From Porphyromonadaceae bacterium W3.11 (GTDB taxonomy: Bacteria > Bacteroidota > Bacteroidia > Bacteroidales > Porphyromonadaceae): a stretch of 64,000 nt of DNA. The notes beneath the pieces are model-generated. The model saw nothing but the letters and a program-made list of their open reading frames with translations. It ran no database searches and was not told where the DNA came from. The position numbers and the translations under genes were made by a program. How positions within the stretch are numbered: the first letter of the stretch is position 1; every line of letters begins with the position of its first letter. The stretch is taken from contig JAUISX010000001.1 in assembly GCA_030434245.1 (NCBI GenBank), forward strand, positions 62,001 through 126,000. The letters run 5' to 3'. Below, piece by piece: positions 25,929-35,663 of this stretch.

Positions 25929-27083
25929 TTATTTATCTCTTTTGGATCGAGCATGAGCGATGTATGCCAATGACAAGATCGTATCAGAAATGATTTGCTT
26001 ATATATAGGTGACGATTCCATGAGGTTATGAGGTCTGGAACGTGATATATTGATGTCCTTAGCACCCTCACTTGCTAAGAGATGAGATAGCATCGACTGA
26101 ATAGTAGTCACCAACATCTCATCTTTAATGATTCCCCACCTATTTTGATCACAGAGATGGGTGATGGCAGCTATAGGCACTAATAGTTTTTGGTCTGTGT
26201 CTATTTCTTCAATGGTTTTCCTAATTTCGTCAATGTTATCTGTATCTTTTATTGCATGTTGATAATACATAAATATGCTATCCTTAGTCATTCCATAACG
26301 TTTACTCTGCCACTCTATACTGGCTTGTCGAGTAGGATTCATACCGCATTGTAAATCGAGTGCTTTCGTTACCGCTTCCTTAACACTCTCTCCGATCATT
26401 TGTCCAAGAAGGACATGCTTGCCAGCATTATAAAGCTGCACATCCGACTCATCATTACATATTACGATGATAGAATCTGTACCTGATCCAGTGGCTATAC
26501 CTTGTGAGTATCTGCTATTGGCCATTAATTCTTGCACTGCCACACACTTAGCTTCAGTAGCAGTTACGACGGCACGTGTGAGTGTGCCACCATCTAGCTT
26601 CGCATTGATGAAGAGAAATATATTAATGGTGCCAGCTGTCGGTTTAATACCTTGTCTTGTAAACTCATCATAGCTAGCTTTATCACCTGCTCTGCCTCCA
26701 TTAACATCTATTCCTGCGGTAGCAATAGCCATCACCTCTACATTATGCTCAATGCGTCTAGCCATAGCACTATTCTCTATCAATGCAGCGGTCCCCATAC
26801 CGGTACTTTCCTCTGGGGGCAGTCCTATCTTTATCGCCAAGTTATGATAATGCTCTTGTAGATTTTTACCCATCATTCCAGGACACTTTTTCTGCTTTAT
26901 CAAAGGATTATTGCCACAACTATTATTGAAGGCATATCGTAGGTCCTGTCTATATCCACCGGATAGATTAGAAGTACTGACAACACCTCTCCTTCCTGAA
27001 AAGCGAACTATTAAGCTCTCATTCTCATGAAACATCTCATCGCCCATTGGACTGATGAATTTTAAATTTTCTTTTTCAAACAT
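25929..27083 (-). CDS. cbiZ: Adenosylcobinamide amidohydrolase
   Basis: CbiZ-family protein (384 residues). Known members cut the side chain of adenosylcobinamide, giving adenosylcobyric acid, to salvage incomplete corrinoids. Recognised blocks: RFSGRRGVVSTSNLSGGY near 28, GMGTAALIENSAMARR near 96, IATAGIDVNGGRAGDKASYDE near 120, NIFLFINAKLDGGTLTRAVV near 153, and GIATGSGTDSIIVICN near 195. About 130 residues follow the core. Four bp separate it from chlD, so they are co-transcribed. Its presence argues for corrinoid rather than haem as the operon's substrate. Confidence 0.88.
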   Translation of the reverse strand: MFEKENLKFISPMGDEMFHENESLIVRFSGRRGVVSTSNLSGGYRQDLRYAFNNSCGNNPLIKQKKCPGMMGKNLQEHYHNLAIKIGLPPEESTGMGTAALIENSAMARRIEHNVEVMAIATAGIDVNGGRAGDKASYDEFTRQGIKPTAGTINIFLFINAKLDGGTLTRAVVTATEAKCVAVQELMANSRYSQGIATGSGTDSIIVICNDESDVQLYNAGKHVLLGQMIGESVKEAVTKALDLQCGMNPTRQASIEWQSKRYGMTKDSIFMYYQHAIKDTDNIDEIRKTIEEIDTDQKLLVPIAAITHLCDQNRWGIIKDEMLVTTIQSMLSHLLASEGAKDINISRSRPHNLMESSPIYKQIISDTILSLAYIAHARSKRDK

Positions 27084-27086
27084 AAT

Positions 27087-28955
27087 CTATACACTTAATA
27101 TTGTATCTGAGTCTAATTGATCTAACGTATAGTATTGAGCGTCAATATTATTAGCTAGCTTCTTTGCTAATCCCAGTCGCAAAAAGCCTTCTTCGGTGTC
27201 AATGATGATAGTTTTAACAGAATGTGCTTTAAGTTGCTGTCCTATAGCAGATAGTTCAGATTCTGTATTTTCAGACTTGTAACTAGAGGTAGCTCGCCCA
27301 TCTGTTAATAATACAATAACTGGAGCAGCCTTTTGCTCTCTTCTTTTAAGAGCTTGGACTACTTCAGTAGCTTTTCTCATTCCGAGATATAGAGGGGTCC
27401 GTCCTCCTGTGCGAACCTCTTTTAATAACTCCTGTGCCTTGGACACACTCTTGGTAAAGGGCAATATCAATTCACAGCTTTCGCCCCTAAAAGCTAACAT
27501 TCCTACTCTATCACGCTTAACGTATGAGTTCTTCAGTAGCTCAATAATGAGCCCCTTTACCTTCTTCATCCTTCTCTTCACGCCCATTGATCCACTAGCA
27601 TCAACAACAAAAAGGATGTGATAACCTGTACGATGTTGCTTGACTTGAAAACGATAATCCATAGGCTGTAACAATACTCTAGGAGCATTCAGAGGAGCCG
27701 ATTGTCGTCTATGCCTTTGGAAAGGGGCCGCGGTACGAATAGTAGCGGAAAAGGCTAGATGCTCAATATTCCCACGTTCTGGAACAGCTTTTCGAAAGCT
27801 CCCTCTAAAATTATTCTGGGTACTCTTAACTCGAGATCCAAACCCAGCATCCAATCTTGTGGACCTACCTAAGTGATCCAAGGGATCATATTCCAAATAA
27901 AAATCTATAGGAAGCTCTTGATGCTCCTGTGTACGTGCGGAGTCATCGAAGTTAGGTTTATTATCAGGTGAATCATCTCCATGGGTCGCATCCCTATCTG
28001 AACTTTGCCCTGCGTAGGGAGTCAACGAGAGTTTCTGATTATCCTTTGGTTGTGTCTCCTCTGTTTGCTGCCCATCATTCGAGGACTTATTATCCCTGCC
28101 GTCCTCCTGCTGCTCATGAGACTCATCGTTATTATCATCAGTAGAAGTTTCAGGCGGTTCATGAGCAGGATTCAGACGACGATGCAACAATGCAAGATCC
28201 TGAACCGCTTTGACATCTCCCTTCTCCACCCTACTCTTTCCCATCCAGGCAGCATGAGCAATAGCCGCATTCAGTAAAGCAATGTCACCACGATGACCCA
28301 AAACGAAGTAATCCTGGCATGTCTTTGCTATTAATGCCATAAGTTCTTCTTCCAAGTGTACCTTATTGGTCATTAATTGACTTTGCTTTATCGTGGCATA
28401 CAGCGGGTTTTCTTTGGGTATTCTACTAACTTTGTCAATCGACTTTCTTAATATCTGCCTCCTAACCTCTATATCACGTACAGTTCTTAACTCTACAAAA
28501 AGATTAAATTGATCTAATATAGTACTACTTAGCCCCCCTTCATTGGGGTTAATAGTAGCAATGATTTTAAAGCTATTCTTTATAGCACAGGTCGCTTGAT
28601 AATCTAAGATGCTCTGTAGCACCATCCGATCATGGAGATTGATATTATCTATCAATACTATCTTGCCATTCAGTCTGTTTAGCAACCCAGATTTATACTT
28701 AATTGACCCATGCTTTATCAGGAGGTCAGTATCCATGTAATCTGATAGCATCTCTTGGGTAGTAGAACTAGGGATATTAACAATAAGATCATGCCTCTCG
28801 TCTCCAAGAACTGAATATAAGCTACGCAGTAACGAGGTCTTTCCCGTTCCCGATTCACCTGAAATAAGAAGGCTACATGAGGAGGGTTGGAGCAGCGTCA
28901 AGATTATCGCCAACTGTGCTTGATTGTTGCCCAATATGCTATCGAAAGAGATCAT
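27087..28955 (-). CDS. chlD: Magnesium-chelatase-type subunit D (AAA+ / VWA)
   Basis: Partner of a ChlI-type AAA+ ATPase in metal chelatases (622 residues). The N-terminal AAA+ domain has Walker A GESGTGKTS near 34 and KIVLIDNINLHD. A polar, acidic linker (about 270-360, rich in Asp, Glu, Asn and Gln) leads to a C-terminal VWA domain with MIDAS motif FVVDASGSMG near 450, GGRTPLYLGM and VLLTDGRATSS. Overlaps the chlI stop by 4 bp (ATGA). With CobN it should form a three-part chelatase. Confidence 0.9.
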   Translation of the reverse strand: MISFDSILGNNQAQLAIILTLLQPSSCSLLISGESGTGKTSLLRSLYSVLGDERHDLIVNIPSSTTQEMLSDYMDTDLLIKHGSIKYKSGLLNRLNGKIVLIDNINLHDRMVLQSILDYQATCAIKNSFKIIATINPNEGGLSSTILDQFNLFVELRTVRDIEVRRQILRKSIDKVSRIPKENPLYATIKQSQLMTNKVHLEEELMALIAKTCQDYFVLGHRGDIALLNAAIAHAAWMGKSRVEKGDVKAVQDLALLHRRLNPAHEPPETSTDDNNDESHEQQEDGRDNKSSNDGQQTEETQPKDNQKLSLTPYAGQSSDRDATHGDDSPDNKPNFDDSARTQEHQELPIDFYLEYDPLDHLGRSTRLDAGFGSRVKSTQNNFRGSFRKAVPERGNIEHLAFSATIRTAAPFQRHRRQSAPLNAPRVLLQPMDYRFQVKQHRTGYHILFVVDASGSMGVKRRMKKVKGLIIELLKNSYVKRDRVGMLAFRGESCELILPFTKSVSKAQELLKEVRTGGRTPLYLGMRKATEVVQALKRREQKAAPVIVLLTDGRATSSYKSENTESELSAIGQQLKAHSVKTIIIDTEEGFLRLGLAKKLANNIDAQYYTLDQLDSDTILSV

Positions 28956-29863
28956 TTCTCCATCAACCTAATTATTTCACTACCATTAAATTGTCTATCC
29001 TCGAAGGGTCTTCTCTTTAATCGATGAGGAAGTACCAATTCAGCAGCCTTATATATGTGCTGTTTCTGAATAGACTCATCGCCCTCATAGGCAGCTAAAG
29101 CAAGAGCAGTCTTCAGCAGTGTTATATCTGCTCTGTGTCCATCAACTTCTAGCTTGATCCCAATAGCAGCAATTAAGTCAAGGATCTCATCAGAGTATTT
29201 GATTTCGTTGAGAATCTGCTTCGCATGACTTACCCTATCTGCCAACTGCTTTTCGTCATGTTCAAAATCTTTTATAAACTTTTCTGGGCTCTGTTCAAAT
29301 TGAAGCCTACGCTTAAGGATTTCTGTACGTGCTTCTTTCGTAGACTCCCCATGTACCTCCACGGATAATCCGAAACGATCTAAGAGCTGTGGTCTCAGAT
29401 CACCTTCCTCTGGATTCATGGTACCGACTAGGACAAAACGAGAGGGGTGGGTATGTGAGATACCTTCTCTTTCCACATAATTGACGCCCATCGCGGAGAC
29501 ATCTAATAAGACGTCCACAAGATGATCCTCTAGTAAGTTTACTTCATCAACATACAAGATATGGCCATCTGCTCGGTATAGTATTCCTGGCTCAAAGCGG
29601 GTCTCACCTGTCTGGATAGCGTGCTCGACATCAATTGAACCAATCATCTTATCCTCTGTAGTCGAAAGCGGTAACTCTACCACCTTCCTACCGAAGACAA
29701 GATTCTCCATAGATCGTACAATTGTGGACTTGGCGGTGCCTTTTTCTCCAAATATTAGTACCCCACCAATTTTTGGATTAATTAGATTTAGGATCAAGGC
29801 CAGCTTCATCTGGTCTTGTCCCACAACCGCTGTAAATGGGTATCGCAACTTCTTATTTTCCAT
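28952..29863 (-). CDS. chlI: Magnesium-chelatase-type subunit I (AAA+ ATPase)
   Basis: AAA+ motor of a chelatase (303 residues). Walker A GEKGTAKSTIVRSM near 37, Walker B HILYVDEVNLLEDHLVDVLL near 110, sensor-1 region VLVGTMNPEEGDLRPQLLDRFG, followed by the helical lid. The family couples ATP hydrolysis to metal insertion by an H or N subunit. It sits between cobN and chlD. Confidence 0.92.
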   Translation of the reverse strand: MENKKLRYPFTAVVGQDQMKLALILNLINPKIGGVLIFGEKGTAKSTIVRSMENLVFGRKVVELPLSTTEDKMIGSIDVEHAIQTGETRFEPGILYRADGHILYVDEVNLLEDHLVDVLLDVSAMGVNYVEREGISHTHPSRFVLVGTMNPEEGDLRPQLLDRFGLSVEVHGESTKEARTEILKRRLQFEQSPEKFIKDFEHDEKQLADRVSHAKQILNEIKYSDEILDLIAAIGIKLEVDGHRADITLLKTALALAAYEGDESIQKQHIYKAAELVLPHRLKRRPFEDRQFNGSEIIRLMEK

Positions 29864-29883
29864 ATATTTCGAATTATCAATGA

Positions 29884-32800
29884 TTATTCATCGCCCTCCA
29901 TTAACCCTTCACACTCTAGATATATTGACTGGACCATGTCGAGAGTTTCTTCCTTAGCATTCCACATTCCTCGCTGTGCTGCCTCTAGTAACTTCGCTGC
30001 TACTTCACGCAGTGCCCATGGATTAACACCCTGCATCCATTCTTTATTCTCAGGATTTCCAAGGAAGTGATCAGCCAGTGCCTCGTAGTTCCAATCTTCG
30101 ATGAGGTCAGCTGTAGCATCCCACCCAAAGATATTATCCATATTGTACGCCACATCTTGAGCTCCTTTGTATCCATGTGCTTTCAGACCATTGATCCAGA
30201 TCGGATTAAGAAGGCGAGAACGAATGACCCGTGCAGACTCTTCCTTGACATTTCTAACCACAGTAAAGTTAGGATCGGAGCTATTTCCGTAGTATGACTC
30301 AGGTTTTTTACCACTACACTTCTTCACTGCAGCGATTAACCCTCCGTGGTAAATAAACTCGTCATCCATATCGAAGAGGTCAAAGTCTATTGTATTCTCA
30401 TTCTTCACGGTTGCTTGTACTTTAGCAAGCTGTCGCTCTAGATTTCCCCTACACTTCTCTCCATGAAATTCTCTTCCGTAAGCATGTGCCGCCCAAGTGA
30501 TAGCAGCGGTAGCGAGATCTTCATCTGTTTGCCAATTCTTCGCCTCTACAAGGACATCCACACCTCCTCCATACCCCCCTGGAGGACATCCGAATACTCT
30601 GACGGCCGCTTCTTGTGTTGCTACTTCTATCGTCGTTCCTTTATCCAAAAGGCTTTGAACATCTTCATCAAAATGCTTTTTGATGAAATTCATATCATAA
30701 GGCTCATCTAGAGAAATCAATAATTGAGTAGCATCATCGAGAAGCTGAATTAAGTTTGGAAACGTATCACGCAGTAATCCGGAAATACGTGAGACGATAT
30801 CAATCCGAGGCCTTCCTAGTTCTTCAAGAGAAATGACCTCCAGTCCGATAACCTTATCTGATGATGGCGATAACCACTTAGGCTTAAGCCCCATCAACCA
30901 AAGAATCTCGCCAATATCCTCACCATGAGTCCTCATCTGATCACCAGAGTAGAGAACTATAGCTATACTTTCGGGATAAGTCCCAGAGTTTTCTAAATGC
31001 TTGGATAGTAATTGATCTCCTAATGATTTACCCAACTTATATGCGACCTTAGAGGGGACTTCATTAGGAACGATTCCATACATATTCCTACCTGTCGGGA
31101 GAATATCTAAGTTGCCTCGGGATGGACTTCCACCCTTTCCTGGTAGTACAAAACCCCCATTTATCCCTTTTCTGAAGTACTCCAATTCATCCGTAGTACG
31201 AAGTAACTTTGGAATCACCTCTCTTTCTATCAAAGCCATCATCTGATGAAAGCCAGACAAACTCTTTTTTTCTCCGCCTAGAATATCATATAGAGCCTCA
31301 TCAGATATCGCATGATAGTCATTCTTTCGAAGTGCTTCTACAAAAGACTTTGCTATCATTACAAAGTCGTCACGTAGCATGATAGAGCTTTTACCAGAAG
31401 GCCATATATGATTAGGTTCGTCTATTAAAGTGTGGTAATCACAGCCATAATAACTAGCAATTGTCTCAGGTAATGAGGGGGTATCACCATTTTGTAGCCT
31501 CAATAACAGACGAGCAAAACTAGCCAGCCTATCATCTTCAGGAGGCGTGCCAAAAATATGCAACCCTTCCTTTACCATTGAATGCTTGATCACCCCTAAC
31601 CACTTATGTAATTCAGCAATGTAATCTTCTGCAGAATAATTATGCTCAGTAGCTCTGAGATCGTCATCCAAATTCAATTCCTGAGCAAGTTTGATAATCT
31701 GTTCGCCCAGAAGATCTTTTTCCCTAATATTCATAGGAGCAGTTATATACTGAGTAACCAAAGCATCAAGCTCTGAAAGTTCATCATAAGTCCCCGATTC
31801 GATAGAAACGGGTTCTAGATGATTAAGAAGAACTGCGGCTGTTCGTCTTTTAGCTTGTATACCCTCTCCAATGACAGTCGTGTGATATGGGTATAGATTA
31901 GGTAAATCATCAATATTTATGAGGGGGAAGCAATCTTTTGAGAGCCCTTTTTCCTTACCCGGTAACCACTCAACTGACCCATGTGTACCGACATGAATAA
32001 CCACATCTGCTTTGAACTGATACCTAATCCACTTATAGATAGCAATGTAGAAGTGTGGACATGAAATATCTGGGCTATGATATATCTTTTCGGACTGTTC
32101 TTCAAGTCCTCTAGGAGGTTGCAAGGCGATAAATAGATGCTCATTGAGCACACCTGGTACAGGCATTACACCGTCTATCACTTTAAAATCACCTGGTGCT
32201 TCGCCCCAATCTTTTTCAATGAATCTTTTACTTTTTTCTGTCAAAGAATCATACCATCTTTGATAGAGTGAACGTGAGATGTGATCTATCGCACGACTGA
32301 GTGTCTCCTCATCCGTTAACCACTCGGTATCATTGCTGACTGTATCAATTATCTCCTTAATAATCTCATCTCCATTCTGATAATGATTGTCAAACCTTAT
32401 CCCTTCTGACTCTAATACTTTTAGGAGATTAAAAACGGATGCCGGAGTATCTAATCCTGCTGCACACCCTATCATATCATTTCGAGGGGGCATGTTATGA
32501 AAGATGATAGCGACTCGCTTCTCGCTATTCTTTTTATGCCTCAACTTAGCCCAATTATAGGCGAGCTTGGAAACAGTCTCGATACCCTCATGAAGAGGTA
32601 AAATCTTCGATGGATCTTCTTCATCCGTGACCCCGATAGGATATCCATCAATCTGACCATCAAATTCAGGATAATATATTGCGGATATAAGACTCATCAT
32701 ATCAACCCCCTCTATTCGTTCTCTCCAGATCCTCTCAGTATAATATGTATGATAAGCCTGTATCACAGGTATATTCATCTGTACGAGGATTGAACGCTCC

Positions 32801-33621
32801 TCCGATTGATCATCATCCATCCATAGAGCTCCTTGGGTCTCAAATACGCCCAAAGAATATGAAATAGTATTGATTAGGACATCTATTAGTAACTCTCCTT
32901 CGTGATAAAAGTACTTCCGCATGGCATTAGAGATCCCCTCCTGACCTGTACGACTATCCTCTGCACCAGTCGAAAAAATCGGGATTACAGCAAAGCCTCT
33001 ACTCCATAAATGTGAGATCAGAGCATCAATATGCTCAAGATTGCGAGAGGAATATAGATAAAAGGGTATCGTAACACCACAGACATATTGTCCTAATGCT
33101 CGTGCCTCTCGTGCTTTCTGTATGACCTGAACCGGCCGTTCTCCTTTCCGTAAATAAAGCCCATCCCACTCTGGAATTTTAGGCTCGCCATAAGAGACAT
33201 CATATCCTCCAAACTCCGAGGCCAAAAAGCGATGTAATTGATTATTATACTCATCACGGCATTTCACATACCGAAGAACTCTAAGATATGTAGGGACTGT
33301 AATACGTAATAAAGGACGTACTTCAGACATTTCATCTTCTATGCCAGTCGAGATAAACATATACTTATCTTGGATAAAGAGCTCTTTGAAGCGATCAAAC
33401 TTTCTAAAGATACCAAGTCCCCCGTGTGTTAATAGCAATATAAAGTCCGCTTCTCTCAATGTGTCCCAAGGAGAACCCACGGCGTCCTCATCAGTATCAT
33501 CAAGCTGCTTCGTCGTAAGCTTTGTAATCTTTAGCTGAAACTCATCTGTCGCTAACGCTTCGTAGGGTGATAGTCTAGTATGATTATCTAAGAGATAAAC
33601 AATGTTGTAAACCTTGCTCAT
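29884..33621 (-). CDS. cobN: CobN-type metal chelatase large subunit
   Basis: CobN/BchH family, 1245 residues. Known CobN inserts cobalt into a corrin; BchH inserts magnesium into protoporphyrin; HmuS-type relatives in haem operons are proposed dechelatases. Visible: KADVVIHVGTHGSVEWLPG near 540 (family HFGTHGxxEFLPGK), ILPTGRNMYGIVPNEVPS near 840, FGCPPGGYGGGVDVLVEAKNW near 1020, and EWMQGVNPWALREVAAKL near the end. The chelatase subunits I and D follow. The window shows no corrin-ring synthesis genes, so its substrate is open. Confidence 0.9.
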   Translation of the reverse strand: MSKVYNIVYLLDNHTRLSPYEALATDEFQLKITKLTTKQLDDTDEDAVGSPWDTLREADFILLLTHGGLGIFRKFDRFKELFIQDKYMFISTGIEDEMSEVRPLLRITVPTYLRVLRYVKCRDEYNNQLHRFLASEFGGYDVSYGEPKIPEWDGLYLRKGERPVQVIQKAREARALGQYVCGVTIPFYLYSSRNLEHIDALISHLWSRGFAVIPIFSTGAEDSRTGQEGISNAMRKYFYHEGELLIDVLINTISYSLGVFETQGALWMDDDQSEERSILVQMNIPVIQAYHTYYTERIWRERIEGVDMMSLISAIYYPEFDGQIDGYPIGVTDEEDPSKILPLHEGIETVSKLAYNWAKLRHKKNSEKRVAIIFHNMPPRNDMIGCAAGLDTPASVFNLLKVLESEGIRFDNHYQNGDEIIKEIIDTVSNDTEWLTDEETLSRAIDHISRSLYQRWYDSLTEKSKRFIEKDWGEAPGDFKVIDGVMPVPGVLNEHLFIALQPPRGLEEQSEKIYHSPDISCPHFYIAIYKWIRYQFKADVVIHVGTHGSVEWLPGKEKGLSKDCFPLINIDDLPNLYPYHTTVIGEGIQAKRRTAAVLLNHLEPVSIESGTYDELSELDALVTQYITAPMNIREKDLLGEQIIKLAQELNLDDDLRATEHNYSAEDYIAELHKWLGVIKHSMVKEGLHIFGTPPEDDRLASFARLLLRLQNGDTPSLPETIASYYGCDYHTLIDEPNHIWPSGKSSIMLRDDFVMIAKSFVEALRKNDYHAISDEALYDILGGEKKSLSGFHQMMALIEREVIPKLLRTTDELEYFRKGINGGFVLPGKGGSPSRGNLDILPTGRNMYGIVPNEVPSKVAYKLGKSLGDQLLSKHLENSGTYPESIAIVLYSGDQMRTHGEDIGEILWLMGLKPKWLSPSSDKVIGLEVISLEELGRPRIDIVSRISGLLRDTFPNLIQLLDDATQLLISLDEPYDMNFIKKHFDEDVQSLLDKGTTIEVATQEAAVRVFGCPPGGYGGGVDVLVEAKNWQTDEDLATAAITWAAHAYGREFHGEKCRGNLERQLAKVQATVKNENTIDFDLFDMDDEFIYHGGLIAAVKKCSGKKPESYYGNSSDPNFTVVRNVKEESARVIRSRLLNPIWINGLKAHGYKGAQDVAYNMDNIFGWDATADLIEDWNYEALADHFLGNPENKEWMQGVNPWALREVAAKLLEAAQRGMWNAKEETLDMVQSIYLECEGLMEGDE

Positions 33622-33627
33622 AGGATC

Positions 33628-34623
33628 TTATTTTGATTCATTATGTAGCGTTACTAATGTAATAATGAGGTCTCTTAATGAAGAATACCTTTCGCCCCTA
33701 AAGAGCCAATCATCTTCACCTATAATAATTTCATATTGTCCTGCATCTTCACTTGGCATAAAGCCCTTTCGTTCTAAAGCTCTAACGGTCCATGAATATC
33801 TGAGTCCGTCACCTATCAGACGAACCGGAATAGTATTACTTTGAATCACCGAAAACTCCCCTCTCTCCTGATCAAACTTCAACTTTTCGTTACCAAATAC
33901 AGATTCAAAGCGACCACTAAGTACTAAGTCTTCAGGTGACCCACTATAGATTTCTCCAGATTTATTCATCAGCCATACAGTATCCGCCCAATGCAGAGCG
34001 AGATCTAGTTCATGGGTCGAAACGATAATGCTACTGCCTGTTTGTTCAGTTAGAGTCTTCAGCATCATAATCACATCCAGACGACTGGGGAGATCTAAGT
34101 GTGCAGTGGGTTCGTCCAATAGCATCACGGGGGTCTGCTGTGCAAGAGCACGTGCAATCATCACTCTCTGCTTTTCGCCATCACTTAATTCGCTAAAGTA
34201 GCGATGCTCATACCCCTGAAGGTGACATATTCTTATGGCTTGACGTACTATCTCATGATCTTTCTCCATGAGAGAGCCAAAAGCCCCAACGTATGGGTAA
34301 CGACCTATTTCGATAATATCCTGAACAGAGATGAGAGGAGAATGAATTCTATCAGTCAGGACCAAACTTAGAAGCTTGGCTCTATCCTTTGGCTTTAGCG
34401 AGTGTGTAGATTGATTCGTAATCTTTACATCACCGTGAAGCGGAGGCAGAAGTCCTGAAATAGTATTCATCAAAGTAGATTTTCCACACCCATTCGGACC
34501 CATGAGTAAGACCAGCTCTCCCTCGCAGACAGAGAGCTGTACTTTTTTAGATACGACTCTAGTCGGATCCTTCTTACTGATATATCCAGTTGTTAACTGT
34601 TCTATTTTTATTGTCGTCTTCAT
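33628..34623 (-). CDS. btuD: ABC transporter ATPase, BtuD/FecE family
   Basis: ATPase of the corrinoid importer (331 residues). Walker A LMGPNGCGKSTLMN near 40, Q-loop, signature LSDGEKQRVMIARAL near 140, Walker B VMLLDEPTAHLD near 165 and the H-loop IIVSTHELDLAL. About 75 residues beyond the normal nucleotide-binding domain (from SGRFESVFGNEKLKF) are not seen in E. coli BtuD. One base overlaps btuC. Could instead carry haem or siderophore; context favours B12. Confidence 0.88.
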   Translation of the reverse strand: MKTTIKIEQLTTGYISKKDPTRVVSKKVQLSVCEGELVLLMGPNGCGKSTLMNTISGLLPPLHGDVKITNQSTHSLKPKDRAKLLSLVLTDRIHSPLISVQDIIEIGRYPYVGAFGSLMEKDHEIVRQAIRICHLQGYEHRYFSELSDGEKQRVMIARALAQQTPVMLLDEPTAHLDLPSRLDVIMMLKTLTEQTGSSIIVSTHELDLALHWADTVWLMNKSGEIYSGSPEDLVLSGRFESVFGNEKLKFDQERGEFSVIQSNTIPVRLIGDGLRYSWTVRALERKGFMPSEDAGQYEIIIGEDDWLFRGERYSSLRDLIITLVTLHNESK

Positions 34624-35663
34624 TAGAAAACTGATTTACCCCGACTGTTCTTAATAATCCCGATAACCACTACTGGTGCTCCTATAATTGAGGTGATTGC
34701 ATTAATTGGAAAGACTAAGTCTCCACCCGGAAACTGGGTGATGATATCACAACAAAGCAGCAGAAGTGACCCACAGAGCATATTAGCCACTATTAATATT
34801 TTGTTATCTGCAGTGCGAAATAAAATTCGTGTAAAGTGTGGTACTGCAAGTCCTAGAAAAGCAATGGGGCCAACAAAGGCTGTAATCGTACCTGTTATGA
34901 TACTTGTTATCAATATTAGGGACACCCGAACCTGCTTAACATTAACCCCGACGCTGCGAGCATAATTCTCCCCTAATGCTATAGCATTTAAGTATTTCGG
35001 GAGTCCTAGTGTTAGGATCAATGCAACTAAGACGACAGGAACAACCAAGCGTAGCTGCTCCCAAGTGGTACCTGATATACTCCCAAATGACCACAATAGA
35101 TAGCTACGCAATGCTTCCTCTTCCGAAAAGTACTGTAATATGGTGATTACTGAACTGGCCAAAAAGCCAATCATCACCCCGATAATCAAGACAGATACTA
35201 TATCTTTGAGGTATGAGACAAATGCAAGTATAATGAGCAAAACAGCTAGCGATCCAACACAAGCAGCAATAGCAATTGCCCAAACATTATAAACGCCTGG
35301 ACCTCCACCTAAGCCTGGGACTAAGACGAATGACATCGTATAAAGTGCTACACCTACTCCTGCACCGCTATTGATACCTAGAATGGAGGTATCAGCCAAC
35401 GGATTCTGAAAAAGTGCTTGAAGACAAAGTCCTGCTGTGGCGATACCTGCACCTGCAACTAAAGCTGTGATAGCTTTGGGCAAGCGGAAATTAAGTACAA
35501 TAAAATCGGAGGTGCTTAATTCGTCTGAGTTAGCTGTGATGCGCTCTAAAGAAGATAGTACCTCTGAAAAACTGAGTGACACGCTACCCCATAGTAACTC
35601 CACAAAAAATGCTAGAAGGATAAGAATGGGGAGAATGAGGAAGAGAAATTTCTTGCGATTCAT
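34623..35663 (-). CDS. btuC: ABC transporter permease, BtuC/FecCD family
   Basis: Ten-helix permease of 346 residues. FecCD family marks: LNFRLPKAITALVAGAGIATAGLCLQALFQNPLADTS in overlapping segments near 55-90, LGINSGAGVGVALY, LLWSFGSISGTTWEQL and GPIAFLGLAVPHFTRIL near 265. Overlaps its neighbours by 1 and 4 bp, showing tight coupling with btuF and btuD. Confidence 0.9.
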   Translation of the reverse strand: MNRKKFLFLILPILILLAFFVELLWGSVSLSFSEVLSSLERITANSDELSTSDFIVLNFRLPKAITALVAGAGIATAGLCLQALFQNPLADTSILGINSGAGVGVALYTMSFVLVPGLGGGPGVYNVWAIAIAACVGSLAVLLIILAFVSYLKDIVSVLIIGVMIGFLASSVITILQYFSEEEALRSYLLWSFGSISGTTWEQLRLVVPVVLVALILTLGLPKYLNAIALGENYARSVGVNVKQVRVSLILITSIITGTITAFVGPIAFLGLAVPHFTRILFRTADNKILIVANMLCGSLLLLCCDIITQFPGGDLVFPINAITSIIGAPVVVIGIIKNSRGKSVF

